Shown: positions 1-8,582, counted from the first letter of the stretch. The stretch: DNA of 64,000 bases from Stenotrophomonas sp. ESTM1D_MKCIP4_1 (GCF_003086895.1 NZ_CP026004.1:4174684-4238683); one strand, 5' to 3'. The notes: generated by a model from the letters alone, not told the origin. Made by a program: numbers and translations.

Positions 1-1229
1 GCCACGTCCCATTCGTAGTTGAAATCAACGTTGGCGTTCTTCTCGGTCTGGGTCAGGCGGCCGAGGTCGAAGGACGTCGGGCTGTCCGGGCCAAGCGAGG
101 CATTGATCGAGTTGTCCAGGCTGTAGTCGATGGCATTGCGGCCATACGACACGCTGGCATCCCAGCGCAGCTTCGGGGTGATTTCGCCGCGCAGGCCACC
201 CACCAGCTGCAGGTCGTTCTGCACGTTGCCGTACTGCGGGCTGAAGCCCACCGGGTAGATGGAACGCAGGTCCCAGCCGGGGAAGATGGACGTGGTGCGA
301 TAGGCACCGGTGGTGGTGTCCGGATTGCGCCAGTTGAAATCGCTGACGCCATCGCTGTGGCTGTACAGGCCGAACGCATAGATCTCCAGCGTGTCGCTGG
401 CATTGGCTTTCAGGTTGAAGCCCACGCGGCGGCTTTCCAGTTCCGGCTGGCCCCAGCGCTGCACGGGGTTGGGAACGTCCAGTTCGGGGTGCGCGGCCTG
501 GAAGGCAATGGCATCGGGGCGCTGGCGCGTCCGCGAGGTGGCATCGGAATTCGACGATTCGGCAAACAGCGCCAGGCTGCCGTAGTCACCCAGCGCCCAG
601 CCGGTGCGGGCACTGAAATCGCGCGAGGCACCATCGCCCTGCGCGTACTGCGAATAGCCTGCGGTAATCTCGGTGCCGGGGCTGTCTTCCAGAATGATGT
701 TGATGACGCCGGCAATGGCGTCCGAGCCGTACTGCGCCGATGCACCATCGCGCAGCACTTCAATGCGCTTGATGGCGCTGGTCGGAATCTGCGCAAGGTC
801 GGCCGCCTGTGCGCCCCGGTTGCCCAGCAACGCGCTGCGGTGGAACCGGCGGCCGTTGACCAGCACCAGGGTCTGGTCCGGCGACAGGCCGCGCAGCGTG
901 GCCGGGCGTACGAACACCTGCCCGTCGGCCATCGGCAGGCGCTGCACCACGAACGACGGCACCAGCTGCGCCAGTACGTCCTTCAGATCGGTGGAATCGA
1001 CGGACTGGATGTCCTGCTTGGTGAACACATCCACCGGCGCCAGTGTTTCAAACTGGGTGCGGTTGGACGCGCGGGTGCCGGTGACCAGCATGGCATCCAG
1101 CTGCGTAGGCGCGGCATGGGTACCGCTGCCGGTGGTGTCTGCCGTACTGGCATCTGCTGCGATCGCGCCTCCTGCGCTGACCATGGAAAGGGCGAGGAGG
1201 ATGGAACGCGACAGCATGGAACGATGCAC
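1..1229 (-). CDS. TonB-dependent outer-membrane receptor, N-terminal part (runs off the left edge)
   Basis: About 409 residues are visible and the gene continues beyond base 1. I chose a GTG start at 1229 because a GGAG box lies just upstream and it gives a good signal peptide (MHRSMLSRSILLALSMV...); an in-frame ATG at 1217 is the alternative. After the signal peptide comes a typical plug domain, seen as DVFTKQDIQS, LRGLSPDQTLVLVNGRR and VLRDGASAQYGSDAIAGV, and then the first beta-barrel strands. Receptors of this family import siderophores, cobalamin or oligosaccharides using TonB energy. The substrate cannot be read from this fragment. A divergent glyoxalase-fold gene begins 200 bp away. 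Confidence 0.9.
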   Translation of the reverse strand, partial: MHRSMLSRSILLALSMVSAGGAIAADASTADTTGSGTHAAPTQLDAMLVTGTRASNRTQFETLAPVDVFTKQDIQSVDSTDLKDVLAQLVPSFVVQRLPMADGQVFVRPATLRGLSPDQTLVLVNGRRFHRSALLGNRGAQAADLAQIPTSAIKRIEVLRDGASAQYGSDAIAGVINIILEDSPGTEITAGYSQYAQGDGASRDFSARTGWALGDYGSLALFAESSNSDATSRTRQRPDAIAFQAAHPELDVPNPVQRWGQPELESRRVGFNLKANASDTLEIYAFGLYSHSDGVSDFNWRNPDTTTGAYRTTSIFPGWDLRSIYPVGFSPQYGNVQNDLQLVGGLRGEITPKLRWDASVSYGRNAIDYSLDNSINASLGPDSPTSFDLGRLTQTEKNANVDFNYEWDV

Positions 1230-1342
1230 GGCAGGACTCCAGGAATGCACGACAAGGCCAGGACAAGCCGCGCAGTCTCGGCACACTGTGTGAAACCGGC
1301 ATGACGTGAACGCGACAGGAGCAAGTCGCGCAGAGATGGCCA

Positions 1343-1368
1343 GTAGATCCACGCCATGCGTGAATGGG
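1343..1368. repeat. SMAG-type palindrome (GTAGATCCACGCC subfamily)
   Basis: A GTAG-headed imperfect palindrome with one decayed base in the right arm (GTGAAT for GTGGAT). It sits in the divergent region between the TonB receptor and the VOC-family gene. Better copies of the same subfamily occur near 56.1 and 58.4 kb. Confidence 0.7.
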
Positions 1369-1428
1369 CCGCACGCGAATTGCGCACGTACTAGAATCGA
1401 AACATCGCGCACGCAAGGAGACCGCATC

Positions 1429-2097
1429 ATGCGCCTGCTTCACCTCACCCTTCCGGTGTCCGACGCGGATACGGTGGCGGCCTGGTTCCACGACGTGCTG
1501 CAGCTGCGCGTGGTCGGCCACCACGTGCACATCGGCTGGAGCACGATCGAACTGCAACCGGCGAACGGACAGCCGCTGGGCGGCGTGCACCTGGCCTTCA
1601 ACGTGCCGGACAACCGCTTTGCCGACGCCATCGCATGGCTGCGCGAACGTGTGCCGCTGCAGCGCAATCCCGAGGGCATCGATTACTTCGCGCTGGAAAG
1701 CAACTGGCAATCACAGTCGGTGTACTTCACCGGTCCAGACGGGCTGATCCTGGAACTGATCGGGCGGAAGCGCCTGCCGGCCGGCACGCGCAGTGGCGCA
1801 TTCCACGGGAGTGAACTGACCTGCCTGAGTGAAGTGGGCCTGCCCAGCGCGGATGTGGATGCGGTGCGCGCCGACGCAAGCGCGCGCTTCGGGCTGCAAC
1901 CGCTCAGCCCGCCCTCGCCGCAGTTCGCGCCGATGGGCGATGACGAAGGGCTGTTGATCGTGGTGGCCGCCGACCGCCGCTGGTTCCCCGGACAGAAGGA
2001 TCTGCCCAACGCGCAGGGTCTGCTGCTGCGCGTGGGCGATGTACAGGGCAGTGGCGAGCTGGCCGATGCCGCGCGGGGCTGGCGGGTGGTCGCATAG
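1429..2097 (+). CDS. VOC-superfamily (glyoxalase/bleomycin-resistance fold) protein
   Basis: 222 residues. The ATG at 1429 is preceded by AAGGAG at good spacing, so I prefer it over the longer open frame that starts at 1306. The N-terminal half reads as a VOC module: MRLLHLTLPVSDADTVAAWF at the start, then a beta strand with HVHIGW, and YFTGPDGLILELIG, the usual metal-site strand of glyoxalases and dioxygenases. The second half is a weaker, degenerate module. Members bind a metal and act as lyases, dioxygenases or drug-binding proteins; the substrate here is unknown. The TAG stop codon is the TAG of a degenerate SMAG repeat. Confidence 0.8.
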   Translation: MRLLHLTLPVSDADTVAAWFHDVLQLRVVGHHVHIGWSTIELQPANGQPLGGVHLAFNVPDNRFADAIAWLRERVPLQRNPEGIDYFALESNWQSQSVYFTGPDGLILELIGRKRLPAGTRSGAFHGSELTCLSEVGLPSADVDAVRADASARFGLQPLSPPSPQFAPMGDDEGLLIVVAADRRWFPGQKDLPNAQGLLLRVGDVQGSGELADAARGWRVVA

Positions 2098-2118
2098 ATC
2101 CACGCCCTGCGCGGATGG
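2094..2118. repeat. Degenerate SMAG palindrome overlapping a stop codon
   Basis: An ATAGATCCACGCC... palindrome between the convergent VOC gene and acuI. Its TAG (2095-2097) is the stop codon of the VOC gene. The usual leading G of GTAG is an A here. Confidence 0.6.
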
Positions 2119-2125
2119 GCACGGG

Positions 2126-3115
2126 CTACGCGCGATTCACGTCCACCACCAGGCGGCCGCGTACTTTGCCTTCCAGCAACGCGCTGGCGGCGCTGACCGC
2201 ATCCCCCAAGCCGATTTCCTGGGTGATGTCATCCAGCGTAGCCAGATCGAGATCACGCGCCAGACGTGCCCACGCTTCGATGCGCTCATGTCGCGGGCGG
2301 GTGACGCTGTTGATGCCCAGCAGGCTGACACCGCGCAGGATGAAGGGCGCAACGGTGCTGGGGAAATCCATGCCCTGCGCCAGCCCGCAGGCCGCCACGG
2401 CACCATCGGCGCGCAGGCTGGCGCAGACATTGGCCAACGTGTGGCTGCCCACCGAATCGATGGCCGCGGCCCAGCGCTCGGCCTGCAGTGGCTTGCCCGG
2501 CTGCGAGAGCGTGGCGCGGTCGATGATCCCGCTGGCACCCAGCGCGGTGAGGTACGCCGCTTCCTGCGGGCGGCCGGTGGATGCGGCCACCCGATACCCC
2601 AGGCGCGACAGCAACGTGATGGCGAAGCTGCCGACGCCGCCGTTCGCACCGGTCACCAGCACCTCGCCCTGCTCCGGGCGCAGGCCATGCCGTTCCAGCG
2701 CCATCACGCAGAGCATGGCGGTATAGCCGGCGGTGCCGATAGCCATGGCCTGGCGTGCGCTGATGCCCTCGGGCAGCGGCACCAGCCACTCCCCCTGCAC
2801 GCGGGCGCGCTGGGCCAGACCGCCCCAGTGCTTCTCGCCCACGCCCCAGCCATTGAGCAGCACCGCATCGCCCACGCGGTAATCGGCGTTTTCGCTGTGC
2901 ACCACGGTGCCGGCCAGATCGATGCCGGGCACCATCGGGAAGCGGCGCACCACGCCACCGCCCTGCCCGGTGATGGCCAGGCCATCCTTGTAGTTCAGCG
3001 TGCTGTAGGCCACGTCGATGGTGACATCGCCGGGTGGCAGCGCGGCATCATCGAGAGACGCAAGGGTGGCGCGGTAACCCGCCTCGTCCTTGTCGATGTG
3101 GATGGCGTTGAACAT
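2126..3115 (-). CDS. acuI: Acrylyl-CoA reductase, YhdH/AcuI family
   Basis: 329 residues, the normal length for the YhdH/AcuI branch of medium-chain dehydrogenases, which lack the catalytic zinc. It probably reduces acrylyl-CoA to propionyl-CoA with NADPH and so removes a toxic electrophile. Visible features are the family signature STLNYKDGLAITG (about residues 38-50), PGIDLAGTV, and the Rossmann glycine motif VTGANGGVGSFA (about 154-165) followed by a basic patch that suits NADPH. It lies 36 bp behind a TetR-family gene on the same strand, an arrangement like acuR-acuI in Rhodobacter. Other quinone-reductase-like activities cannot be excluded. Confidence 0.87.
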   Translation of the reverse strand: MFNAIHIDKDEAGYRATLASLDDAALPPGDVTIDVAYSTLNYKDGLAITGQGGGVVRRFPMVPGIDLAGTVVHSENADYRVGDAVLLNGWGVGEKHWGGLAQRARVQGEWLVPLPEGISARQAMAIGTAGYTAMLCVMALERHGLRPEQGEVLVTGANGGVGSFAITLLSRLGYRVAASTGRPQEAAYLTALGASGIIDRATLSQPGKPLQAERWAAAIDSVGSHTLANVCASLRADGAVAACGLAQGMDFPSTVAPFILRGVSLLGINSVTRPRHERIEAWARLARDLDLATLDDITQEIGLGDAVSAASALLEGKVRGRLVVDVNRA

Positions 3116-3151
3116 GCGGTACTCCTGTGCAGGACGACGGAACGGGGACGC

Positions 3152-3790
3152 TCAGCGCGGCAGGGCGTCGAAGAAACCACGTGCGAACACCTGCATCGGT
3201 GCCACGTTGTGGGCCAGGCGGGCACGCAGTACCGCGCCCTCCCAGCCGATCCAGAAGAAGGCGGCCAGCGCATCGGTGTCGGCGCGCGCGGCCAGCGTGC
3301 CCTCGGCCTGCGCATGGCGCAGGCAGGCGGCCACACGGTGCTGCCAGCCCAGCAGCACGGCATCCAGCTGCTGCCGGTATTCGGGCGGCAGCGCGGTTAC
3401 TTCCTGGCCGAGATTGCCGACCAGGCAGCCGCGCTCGAACTGGAAGCGCTGCATGCCCTGCTGCGCATCGTCGATGAACGACTGCAGGCGCTGCAGCGCG
3501 GGCAGCGCGGTGTCCTGCAGATGGCGGTCGAGCTTGCGCAGGAAGTAGGCGTCATAGGCCGCCAGCACCGCCAGACCATAGGCCTGTTTGCTCTGGAAGT
3601 AGTGGTAGAAGGAGCCCTTCGGCAGCTGCACGCGGGCCAGTACCGCATCAATGCCGGTGGCGCCGTAGCCCTGGCTGGTCAGCAGCTCGATACCCGCGCG
3701 CAGCAGCAGCTCACGGGTGTCCTGCAGCGCGCGTTCGCTGCGCGGCGGGCGGCCGCGTCGGGGCGCAGCAACGGGCGGGTTCGGCTCCAT
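3152..3790 (-). CDS. acuR: TetR-family repressor, AcuR-like
   Basis: 212 residues. A basic N-terminus (RRGRPPRSERAL) leads into a TetR helix-turn-helix at about residues 24-70, ending in the typical GSFYHYFQSKQAYGLAVL. The C-terminal helices form the ligand-binding and dimer region. It is directly upstream of acuI on the same strand, so it most likely autoregulates this two-gene unit in response to acrylate or a related electrophile. The ligand is inferred from the neighbour and not visible in the sequence. The start ATG at 3790 fits the usual length of the family. Confidence 0.8.
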   Translation of the reverse strand: MEPNPPVAAPRRGRPPRSERALQDTRELLLRAGIELLTSQGYGATGIDAVLARVQLPKGSFYHYFQSKQAYGLAVLAAYDAYFLRKLDRHLQDTALPALQRLQSFIDDAQQGMQRFQFERGCLVGNLGQEVTALPPEYRQQLDAVLLGWQHRVAACLRHAQAEGTLAARADTDALAAFFWIGWEGAVLRARLAHNVAPMQVFARGFFDALPR

Positions 3791-3845
3791 GCGGCGATAT
3801 TAGACCGATTGTTTCGTAAATTACAACCGCCCGCCCTCACGGCCC

Positions 3846-5222
3846 TTACCAGCTGCCCGAGGCACCCCCGCCGCCACTGCGGCCCCCGCCGCCCGACCAG
3901 CTGGATGAAGACGAGGAACTGGACGACGAAGAGGAGCGCGAGCTGCCCCCTGAACTGCTGCCGCCGCCACCGCCGCCGCCGCCCCCCTGGGCCATCATCA
4001 GGATCCACCCCACGTAAGCCGCAACCCCGCCCAGCGCCCACATCGCCATGCCGGCATCGGCATCGCTGGATTTGTCGGCAATCCACAACGCGGCGAACCC
4101 CGCAACGATGAGGTACACGAGCAGGCGCACTGCGAATTCGACGCGACTGCGCTGCCAGCAGGCACGCGCGACGATGCAGGGCAAGGCGACGAGGAAGGCA
4201 AGCACCGCCAGCGCCACATAGGCAGCCACGTGGATGACCAGGCCGGGGAATACGCCCCGCGTGAGCTGCAGGGTCACGGCCAGCACCACGCTGATGGCCA
4301 GCATCGTCCACAGCGTGCGGCGGGTGCCCCGGCTGCGCCGCCAGCTGCGCCCGCAGCCCCACGCAACGGGTACGACGAACGTCAGCAGCATGCCCACGCC
4401 GATCACCGCACGCGGCAGCATCACCGCCGCCAGCAGCGTGCCGGCGAGGATCGCCCCCAGCCATTCCAACGGCGCACGCCACCAGCGGCGCGCCGGGACT
4501 GCCGTGCCTGTTGAGGCCTCCGCTGCCGGGGCGGCTGCTTTCCTGCGTTTCTTTCGCGGCCCACCCGGCCGCCGCAGCGGGGGCGGGTCCATCATCCGCG
4601 GGGATCGCCACAGGCCCATGAAGAAGGCCAGCAGCGCCGTGCTGGACATCACCGAATCAAAGTTGCTCCACGCCAGGTCCAATGGGTTGTTGCTGGGGGG
4701 CGGTGGCAAGGGCTCGCCGTCGATGAGCTTGACCAGCTGTGCGCTGCCGTCCATCACGCCCTGGTCGAAATCCCCGGCGCGGAAGCGCGGCAGTATCGTC
4801 TCTTCGATGATGCGCTTGGCATACGCATCGGGAATTGCGCCTTCCAGGCCATAGCCCGGCTGGATGCGCACGCGGCGGTCCTGCACCGCCACCAGCAGCA
4901 GCACGCCATCGTCCACGCCCTTGCGCCCCAGTTGCCACTGGTCATACACGCGTTGCGCGTAGTCTTCGATGCTCTCGTCGCCGGTACTGGCCACCACCAG
5001 CACCTGCAGCTGCGCGCCACCGCTGCGTGCGAACAGCGCGCGTGATTGCTGCTGCAGGTGTTCGGTGGTGCTGGCCGACAGCACCCCGGTGGGGTCGACA
5101 ACCGGGGAATCGAGCGTGGGCACCGGGGTCTGGGCGATGGCCAGCAACGGCAGCGCGAACAGCAGCAGCGCGCACCAGAGGTGGAGCAGCAGGGGGCGGT
5201 AAAGACGTTGCGGGTGGGCCAT
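3846..5222 (-). CDS. TPM-domain membrane protein (YgcG-like) with Gly/Ser-rich tail
   Basis: 458 residues. The ATG at 5222 has GGAGAAGG just upstream and is preferred over an ATG 12 bases earlier. A signal sequence (LLLFALPLLAIAQ) is followed by a TPM domain, roughly residues 20-170, with VDPTGVLSAS, DDGVLLLVAVQDRRVRI and PGYGLEGAIPDA. Then come a basic linker, several hydrophobic segments, and a C-terminal tail of Gly runs and a long Ser run ending GGASGSW, which is typical of YgcG-type proteins. TPM proteins have been linked to phosphatase activity, photosystem repair and membrane stress; the role here is unknown. An unusual 16-bp tandem repeat lies just upstream. Confidence 0.8.
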   Translation of the reverse strand: MAHPQRLYRPLLLHLWCALLLFALPLLAIAQTPVPTLDSPVVDPTGVLSASTTEHLQQQSRALFARSGGAQLQVLVVASTGDESIEDYAQRVYDQWQLGRKGVDDGVLLLVAVQDRRVRIQPGYGLEGAIPDAYAKRIIEETILPRFRAGDFDQGVMDGSAQLVKLIDGEPLPPPPSNNPLDLAWSNFDSVMSSTALLAFFMGLWRSPRMMDPPPLRRPGGPRKKRRKAAAPAAEASTGTAVPARRWWRAPLEWLGAILAGTLLAAVMLPRAVIGVGMLLTFVVPVAWGCGRSWRRSRGTRRTLWTMLAISVVLAVTLQLTRGVFPGLVIHVAAYVALAVLAFLVALPCIVARACWQRSRVEFAVRLLVYLIVAGFAALWIADKSSDADAGMAMWALGGVAAYVGWILMMAQGGGGGGGGGSSSGGSSRSSSSSSSSSSSSWSGGGGRSGGGGASGSW

Positions 5223-5259
5223 CACCTTCTCCATGGTCGTTGCTTCCGCCGGTGCTTGT

Positions 5260-5395
5260 GGCTGCGTGGTTGTGTGGCTGCGTGCTTTTGGGGCTGCGTG
5301 CTTTTGGGGCTGCGTTCTTTTTGGGCTGCGTGCTTGTGGGGCTGCGCGCTTATGCGGCTACGTGCTTGTGGGGCTGCGCGCTTTTGTAGAGTCGA
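5260..5395. repeat. Short tandem array, about eight imperfect 16-bp units
   Basis: Units of the form GGGGCTGCGTGCTTTT recur every 15-17 bp (unit starts near 5260, 5277, 5292, 5308, 5323, 5340, 5356 and 5372) with small variations. The array lies between the TPM-protein start and the SMAG pair behind the M3 peptidase gene. No open frame there looks like a gene. Confidence 0.75.
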
Positions 5396-5440
5396 GCTTG
5401 CTCGACTGGCTCTACGGCAGTCGAGCAAGCTCGACTCTAC
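5396..5440. repeat. SMAG inverted pair (GTCGAGC/GCTCGAC subfamily)
   Basis: Two GTAG-type palindromes face each other: GTAGAGTCGAGCTTGCTCGA and, inverted, CAGTCGAGCAAGCTCGAC ending CTAC. The CTA at 5437-5439 is the stop codon (TAG) of the minus-strand M3 peptidase. As RNA the pair can fold into a long hairpin and may terminate or stabilise that transcript. Confidence 0.85.
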
Positions 5441-7272
5441 AGGGCGCCGCCTTCGATCTGCGCATGCAGCGCATGCAGGCGCGCCACCTGTACGTCGAAC
5501 ACCTGCAGGTCGGCATCGACCAGCGCCGACCAGTCCGGCGCATGCCCCAGCAGCTGCGCCACCTGTTCCTGCGGCGCGCGGTCAAAGCCTTCGGACAGGA
5601 CGGCCAGGTAACGCTGGCGGAACCCCTGCGGATCCAGCTGTTCCTGCACGTACAGCTGCACGGCCACCAGCCCGGCGAACAGGTAGTTGGCCAGGTACAA
5701 CGGGTCTTCGTACATCAACCGCTTGGTTTCCCAGGTGGCGCCGAGTGCCGGGTAGCGCTGGGCCATCATGCCGTAGCCGGACAGCACGTCCAGGGTCAGC
5801 GCGTCGAGGTCATCGGCCGTGCCCAGCGTACCGGCAGCCACGCCCTGGTAGATCGACTCTTCCAGTTGAGCTTCTTCCGAAGCGATGAACACCTGCAGCA
5901 CGATGTCATCCAGCAGGGATTTCAGGTAATACGCCTTCGCACGGGGGTCCTGCGCCTGCTGGTACAGCTGGTCGCGGAACTTCAGCTCGTTGAAGATCGC
6001 GTACGCCTCGTTCAACCACGAGGTGCCGTTGCGATAGAACGGGGAGACATTCGCCCGCTCCATCCATTGCGCATGCACCGCATGCCCGGCTTCGTGCACA
6101 ACCTCCACGTCGCTTTCCAGCGTGCCACGGCGCTCGCCGACGAACAGCAGGGACGGCACGCCGGGCGCGGCAACCGGGAAGGCATCACCGGTACGTGGGC
6201 CCAGCGTCCCGGCCATGTCCATGCGCCGCTGCGCCGGATCAAGCAGCGCGTGCACTTCCCCGGTGTAGGCGGGCCCCAGGCCCTGCATCGCGTCGGTGGC
6301 GGTGTCGCGCACCTGTTCCCAGGTCAGGACGGGCGGAACGAAACCCGCGTCGGGCAGGCTGAGATCCCAGATCTGCGCGTCGGCGTGGCCCATCCGTTCG
6401 GCATGCTGCAGCAGCGCCTGCTGGTAGGCGCGACGTTGCGGTGCATGTCGCCGCACGGCCGCCAGGGTGGCGTGTACTGCCTCGGCATCCAGCCCCATGC
6501 GCGTGTAACTGTGCTCCGGCGCAGAGCCGTGGCCCTGCAGCTGCGAGGCGCGATCATTGACCTGGACCAGCGCCAGCAAGGTGCTCGCCATGGCGTCGCG
6601 CTGCGATGACACACCCTGCCAGTAGCCCTTCCAGCCTGCTTCGCGCAGCGCGCGGTCCGGGTGACGCGACAACGCGACGCTGTCCTTGCGGCTGTCCAGC
6701 AGCGTGCCGTTGCTGGGGAACGCCGGATAGCTGGCATGCCGCAGCAGCTGCCGCTGCAGGCGTGCGAACGCATCCATGGCCGGGCTGGCCACCTCGTCCA
6801 CGGCGTCATCCAGGCCTGCGGCACGCGGCGGAGTGGAGATGCCGGTGCTGCCCAGCGCGCGCGCGCGCAGCCACGCGTAGGGGGCCATCCAGCCCGCATC
6901 GGTAGGTGCGTCGACCAGCGCCTTGCGCGCGATGCTGGCCGCCACATCGCAGAGGTCCGCAGCGTCCCGTTGCGCCTGCACAGGGCGGGCGTCACGTGCA
7001 TCGCGTGCAGCCTGCAGGTGCAGGTACGCGCGATGGCGCTGGCACTGTCCAAGCAGCCGCTCGGCCTGTGCCACGCGGGTGGCCGGGTCCGTCGGGCCCG
7101 AGTCGCGCAGGGAGGCGATGGACGCGGCCAGCGTCGCGCGCGCGGCCTGCTCGGCTGCCGCATCGGAGAAGTACGCGCGATCATCGGCATGCAGCGTCTG
7201 TGCGCTGGCGGTGCTGGCAGTGAGCAGCAGCATGATGGCGGCGGTGATCGAACGCGTCCTGCGGGTGTTCAT
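5437..7272 (-). CDS. M3-family (oligoendopeptidase F-like) zinc metallopeptidase, exported
   Basis: 611 residues starting at ATG 7272, which has AGGAAG upstream; the longer open frame runs back through SMAG repeats and is not real. The N-terminus (MNTRRTRSITAAIMLLLTAS...) is a signal peptide, so the enzyme is probably periplasmic. The zinc motif HEAGH is at about residues 393-397 and a conserved glutamate follows in WLNEAYAIFNEL, as in M3 peptidases, which cut short oligopeptides. The protein is longer at its N-terminus and more divergent than PepF, so substrate range is uncertain. The TAG stop lies inside a SMAG repeat. Confidence 0.83.
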   Translation of the reverse strand: MNTRRTRSITAAIMLLLTASTASAQTLHADDRAYFSDAAAEQAARATLAASIASLRDSGPTDPATRVAQAERLLGQCQRHRAYLHLQAARDARDARPVQAQRDAADLCDVAASIARKALVDAPTDAGWMAPYAWLRARALGSTGISTPPRAAGLDDAVDEVASPAMDAFARLQRQLLRHASYPAFPSNGTLLDSRKDSVALSRHPDRALREAGWKGYWQGVSSQRDAMASTLLALVQVNDRASQLQGHGSAPEHSYTRMGLDAEAVHATLAAVRRHAPQRRAYQQALLQHAERMGHADAQIWDLSLPDAGFVPPVLTWEQVRDTATDAMQGLGPAYTGEVHALLDPAQRRMDMAGTLGPRTGDAFPVAAPGVPSLLFVGERRGTLESDVEVVHEAGHAVHAQWMERANVSPFYRNGTSWLNEAYAIFNELKFRDQLYQQAQDPRAKAYYLKSLLDDIVLQVFIASEEAQLEESIYQGVAAGTLGTADDLDALTLDVLSGYGMMAQRYPALGATWETKRLMYEDPLYLANYLFAGLVAVQLYVQEQLDPQGFRQRYLAVLSEGFDRAPQEQVAQLLGHAPDWSALVDADLQVFDVQVARLHALHAQIEGGAL

Positions 7273-7286
7273 GGCAACTTCCTTGT

Positions 7287-7374
7287 GTAGAGTCGAGCTT
7301 GCTCGAATGGCCCTACGGCAGTCGAGCAAGCTCGACTCTACAACGACTCCGCAGTCGAGCAGGCTCGACTCTAC
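7287..7374. repeat. SMAG cluster, three palindromes
   Basis: An inverted pair (7287-7341) plus a third half-element ending CTAC at 7374, all with the GTCGAGCAAGCTCGAC-type core. They fill the divergent gap between the M3 peptidase and YiiX-like genes, so the promoters of both genes must lie within or between them. Confidence 0.85.
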
Positions 7375-7425
7375 GGGTTCGGGCGCGGGTAGACTAATCC
7401 GTTCCCTGCCCGGCCCGAGGCTGAC

Positions 7426-8049
7426 ATGCGTACCTTCCTGCTGATCCTCGGCCTGTTGCTCACTCCTCTTGCGCCCGCGCTGGCTGCGGGCGTCCAGGTC
7501 CGCGAGGGTGATCTGTTGTTCGTGACCGCCGGGCACAGCGGCCTGAGTGCGGCCATCGACGATGCCACCGCCACGCAGGGGGCGACCAGCTTCGACCATG
7601 TGGCCCTGGTGGCGGCCGGTAACCAGGGTTGGCAGGTACTGCACGCGGATGAGAAGGGATCACGGCAGCAGACGCTGGCCGACTTCCAGCACGACGCGCG
7701 TGCCAAGCAACGGCAGATCGTGGTGTACCGGCTGCGCAGTCCACCGGCCGGGGCGATCACCGATGCGGTGGCCACCGCCCGCACCCTGCTGGGCAAGCCC
7801 TACAACACGACCTATGTGTTGAACGAGGACAGCTACTACTGCTCGGACTTCATCGAGCGCGCGTTCCGTGCCCACCATGTGTTCGCGCTGCAGCCGATGA
7901 ACTTCCGCAACCCGAAGACCGGGCAGATCTCGCAGCACTGGGTGGACCTGTACCGCGGCATGGGCATGGACGTGCCGCAGGGCCTGCCGGGTACCAACCC
8001 CAACGACATGGCCGCCAGCGCGGTGCTGGAACGCGTCGGTACGCTGTAA
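7426..8049 (+). CDS. YiiX/YebB-like permuted NlpC/P60-type cysteine hydrolase, exported
   Basis: 207 residues with a clear signal peptide (MRTFLLILGLLLTPLAPALA). The mature part has the permuted papain-like order: a catalytic His in TSFDHVALVAAG (about residue 64) precedes the catalytic Cys in NEDSYYCSDFIERAF (about 143). This order matches the YiiX group, whose members act on peptides, amides or lipids. The substrate is unknown. It stands alone, with an upstream SMAG cluster and a GC-rich terminator behind it. Confidence 0.85.
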   Translation: MRTFLLILGLLLTPLAPALAAGVQVREGDLLFVTAGHSGLSAAIDDATATQGATSFDHVALVAAGNQGWQVLHADEKGSRQQTLADFQHDARAKQRQIVVYRLRSPPAGAITDAVATARTLLGKPYNTTYVLNEDSYYCSDFIERAFRAHHVFALQPMNFRNPKTGQISQHWVDLYRGMGMDVPQGLPGTNPNDMAASAVLERVGTL

Positions 8050-8055
8050 CAAAGC

Positions 8056-8080
8056 GAAGCCCCGCACAAGGCGGGGCTTC
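8056..8080. terminator. Bidirectional hairpin terminator
   Basis: A perfect 10-bp stem GAAGCCCCGC/GCGGGGCTTC with a 5-base loop lies between convergent genes. On the minus strand the stem is followed by GCTTTGTT, on the plus strand by a weak U stretch. It probably ends transcripts from both sides. Confidence 0.8.
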
Positions 8081-8107
8081 TGTGTGCAGATCCGGCCGGG
8101 GCCAGGA

Positions 8108-8275
8108 TCATTCTTCTTCGTCGTGGCTGCCCTGCTGCTGGTTGCGCTTCTGCTGCTGGTCCTGCTGCTGTTGCTGCTGCTGGTCACGACCGCGACCCTG
8201 CTGCTGATCCTGCTGGTTCTGCTGACCTTGCTGGTTCTGCTGACCCTTCTGGTTCTGCTGGTTCTGCTGTGCCAT
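8108..8275 (-). CDS. Small Gln-rich low-complexity protein (55 residues)
   Basis: A short frame starting at ATG 8275 with GGAG nine bases upstream and stopping TGA at 8108. The product starts MAQQNQQNQKGQQNQQ, has repeated QNQQ(G/D)QQ units, a central GRGRD, a poly-Gln run and an acidic end (SHDEEE). About half of the residues are Gln. It has no signal peptide or membrane segment. The good ribosome site, clean stop and a terminator just downstream support a real gene. It resembles small disordered stress-type proteins only in composition; no function can be assigned. Confidence 0.65.
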   Translation of the reverse strand: MAQQNQQNQKGQQNQQGQQNQQDQQQGRGRDQQQQQQQDQQQKRNQQQGSHDEEE

Positions 8276-8582
8276 GTCCGTGTCTCCGAAGCCACGCGCG
8301 GAATGCGGTGGACGGGGGCATCGTCTGCAGCCGAAGGTTAACCACGCGTTGCAACGCAGCTAGGCTGGCGTGCAGGCGCACCGCCGACACCCCCGCGCGC
8401 CTTGTGGCACAAGCCCCTGAAGGGTTCATGCGGCGTGTGCATGTGCTCATGCCGCGCCGGCACCAGCCGTATTCAGGGGCCCGCAGGGGCGTGACACGCG
8501 CATGACAGCCTACGCCCAAGGTCTCCCTTTCCACCCGCGCGCCGCCCCGCTATGGTCAGGTGGATACCCGCCGGAGACGCGC
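8276..8582. other. Gap between the Gln-rich protein gene and the acyl-CoA synthetase gene
   Basis: About 300 bases between divergent genes. It must contain both promoters. I see no SMAG element, convincing small gene or strong hairpin; the short open frames here lack family-like sequence and good ribosome sites. Confidence 0.5.

Noticed and set aside
5233..5440. Small proteins in the 16-bp tandem repeat region
   Set aside because: All frames give simple repetitive translations (for example CGCVLLGLRA-like) without ribosome sites.
8502..8582. Upstream extension of the acyl-CoA synthetase
   Set aside because: The extra 27 residues do not resemble the family; ATG 8583 has a good GGAG site and gives the usual N-terminus.
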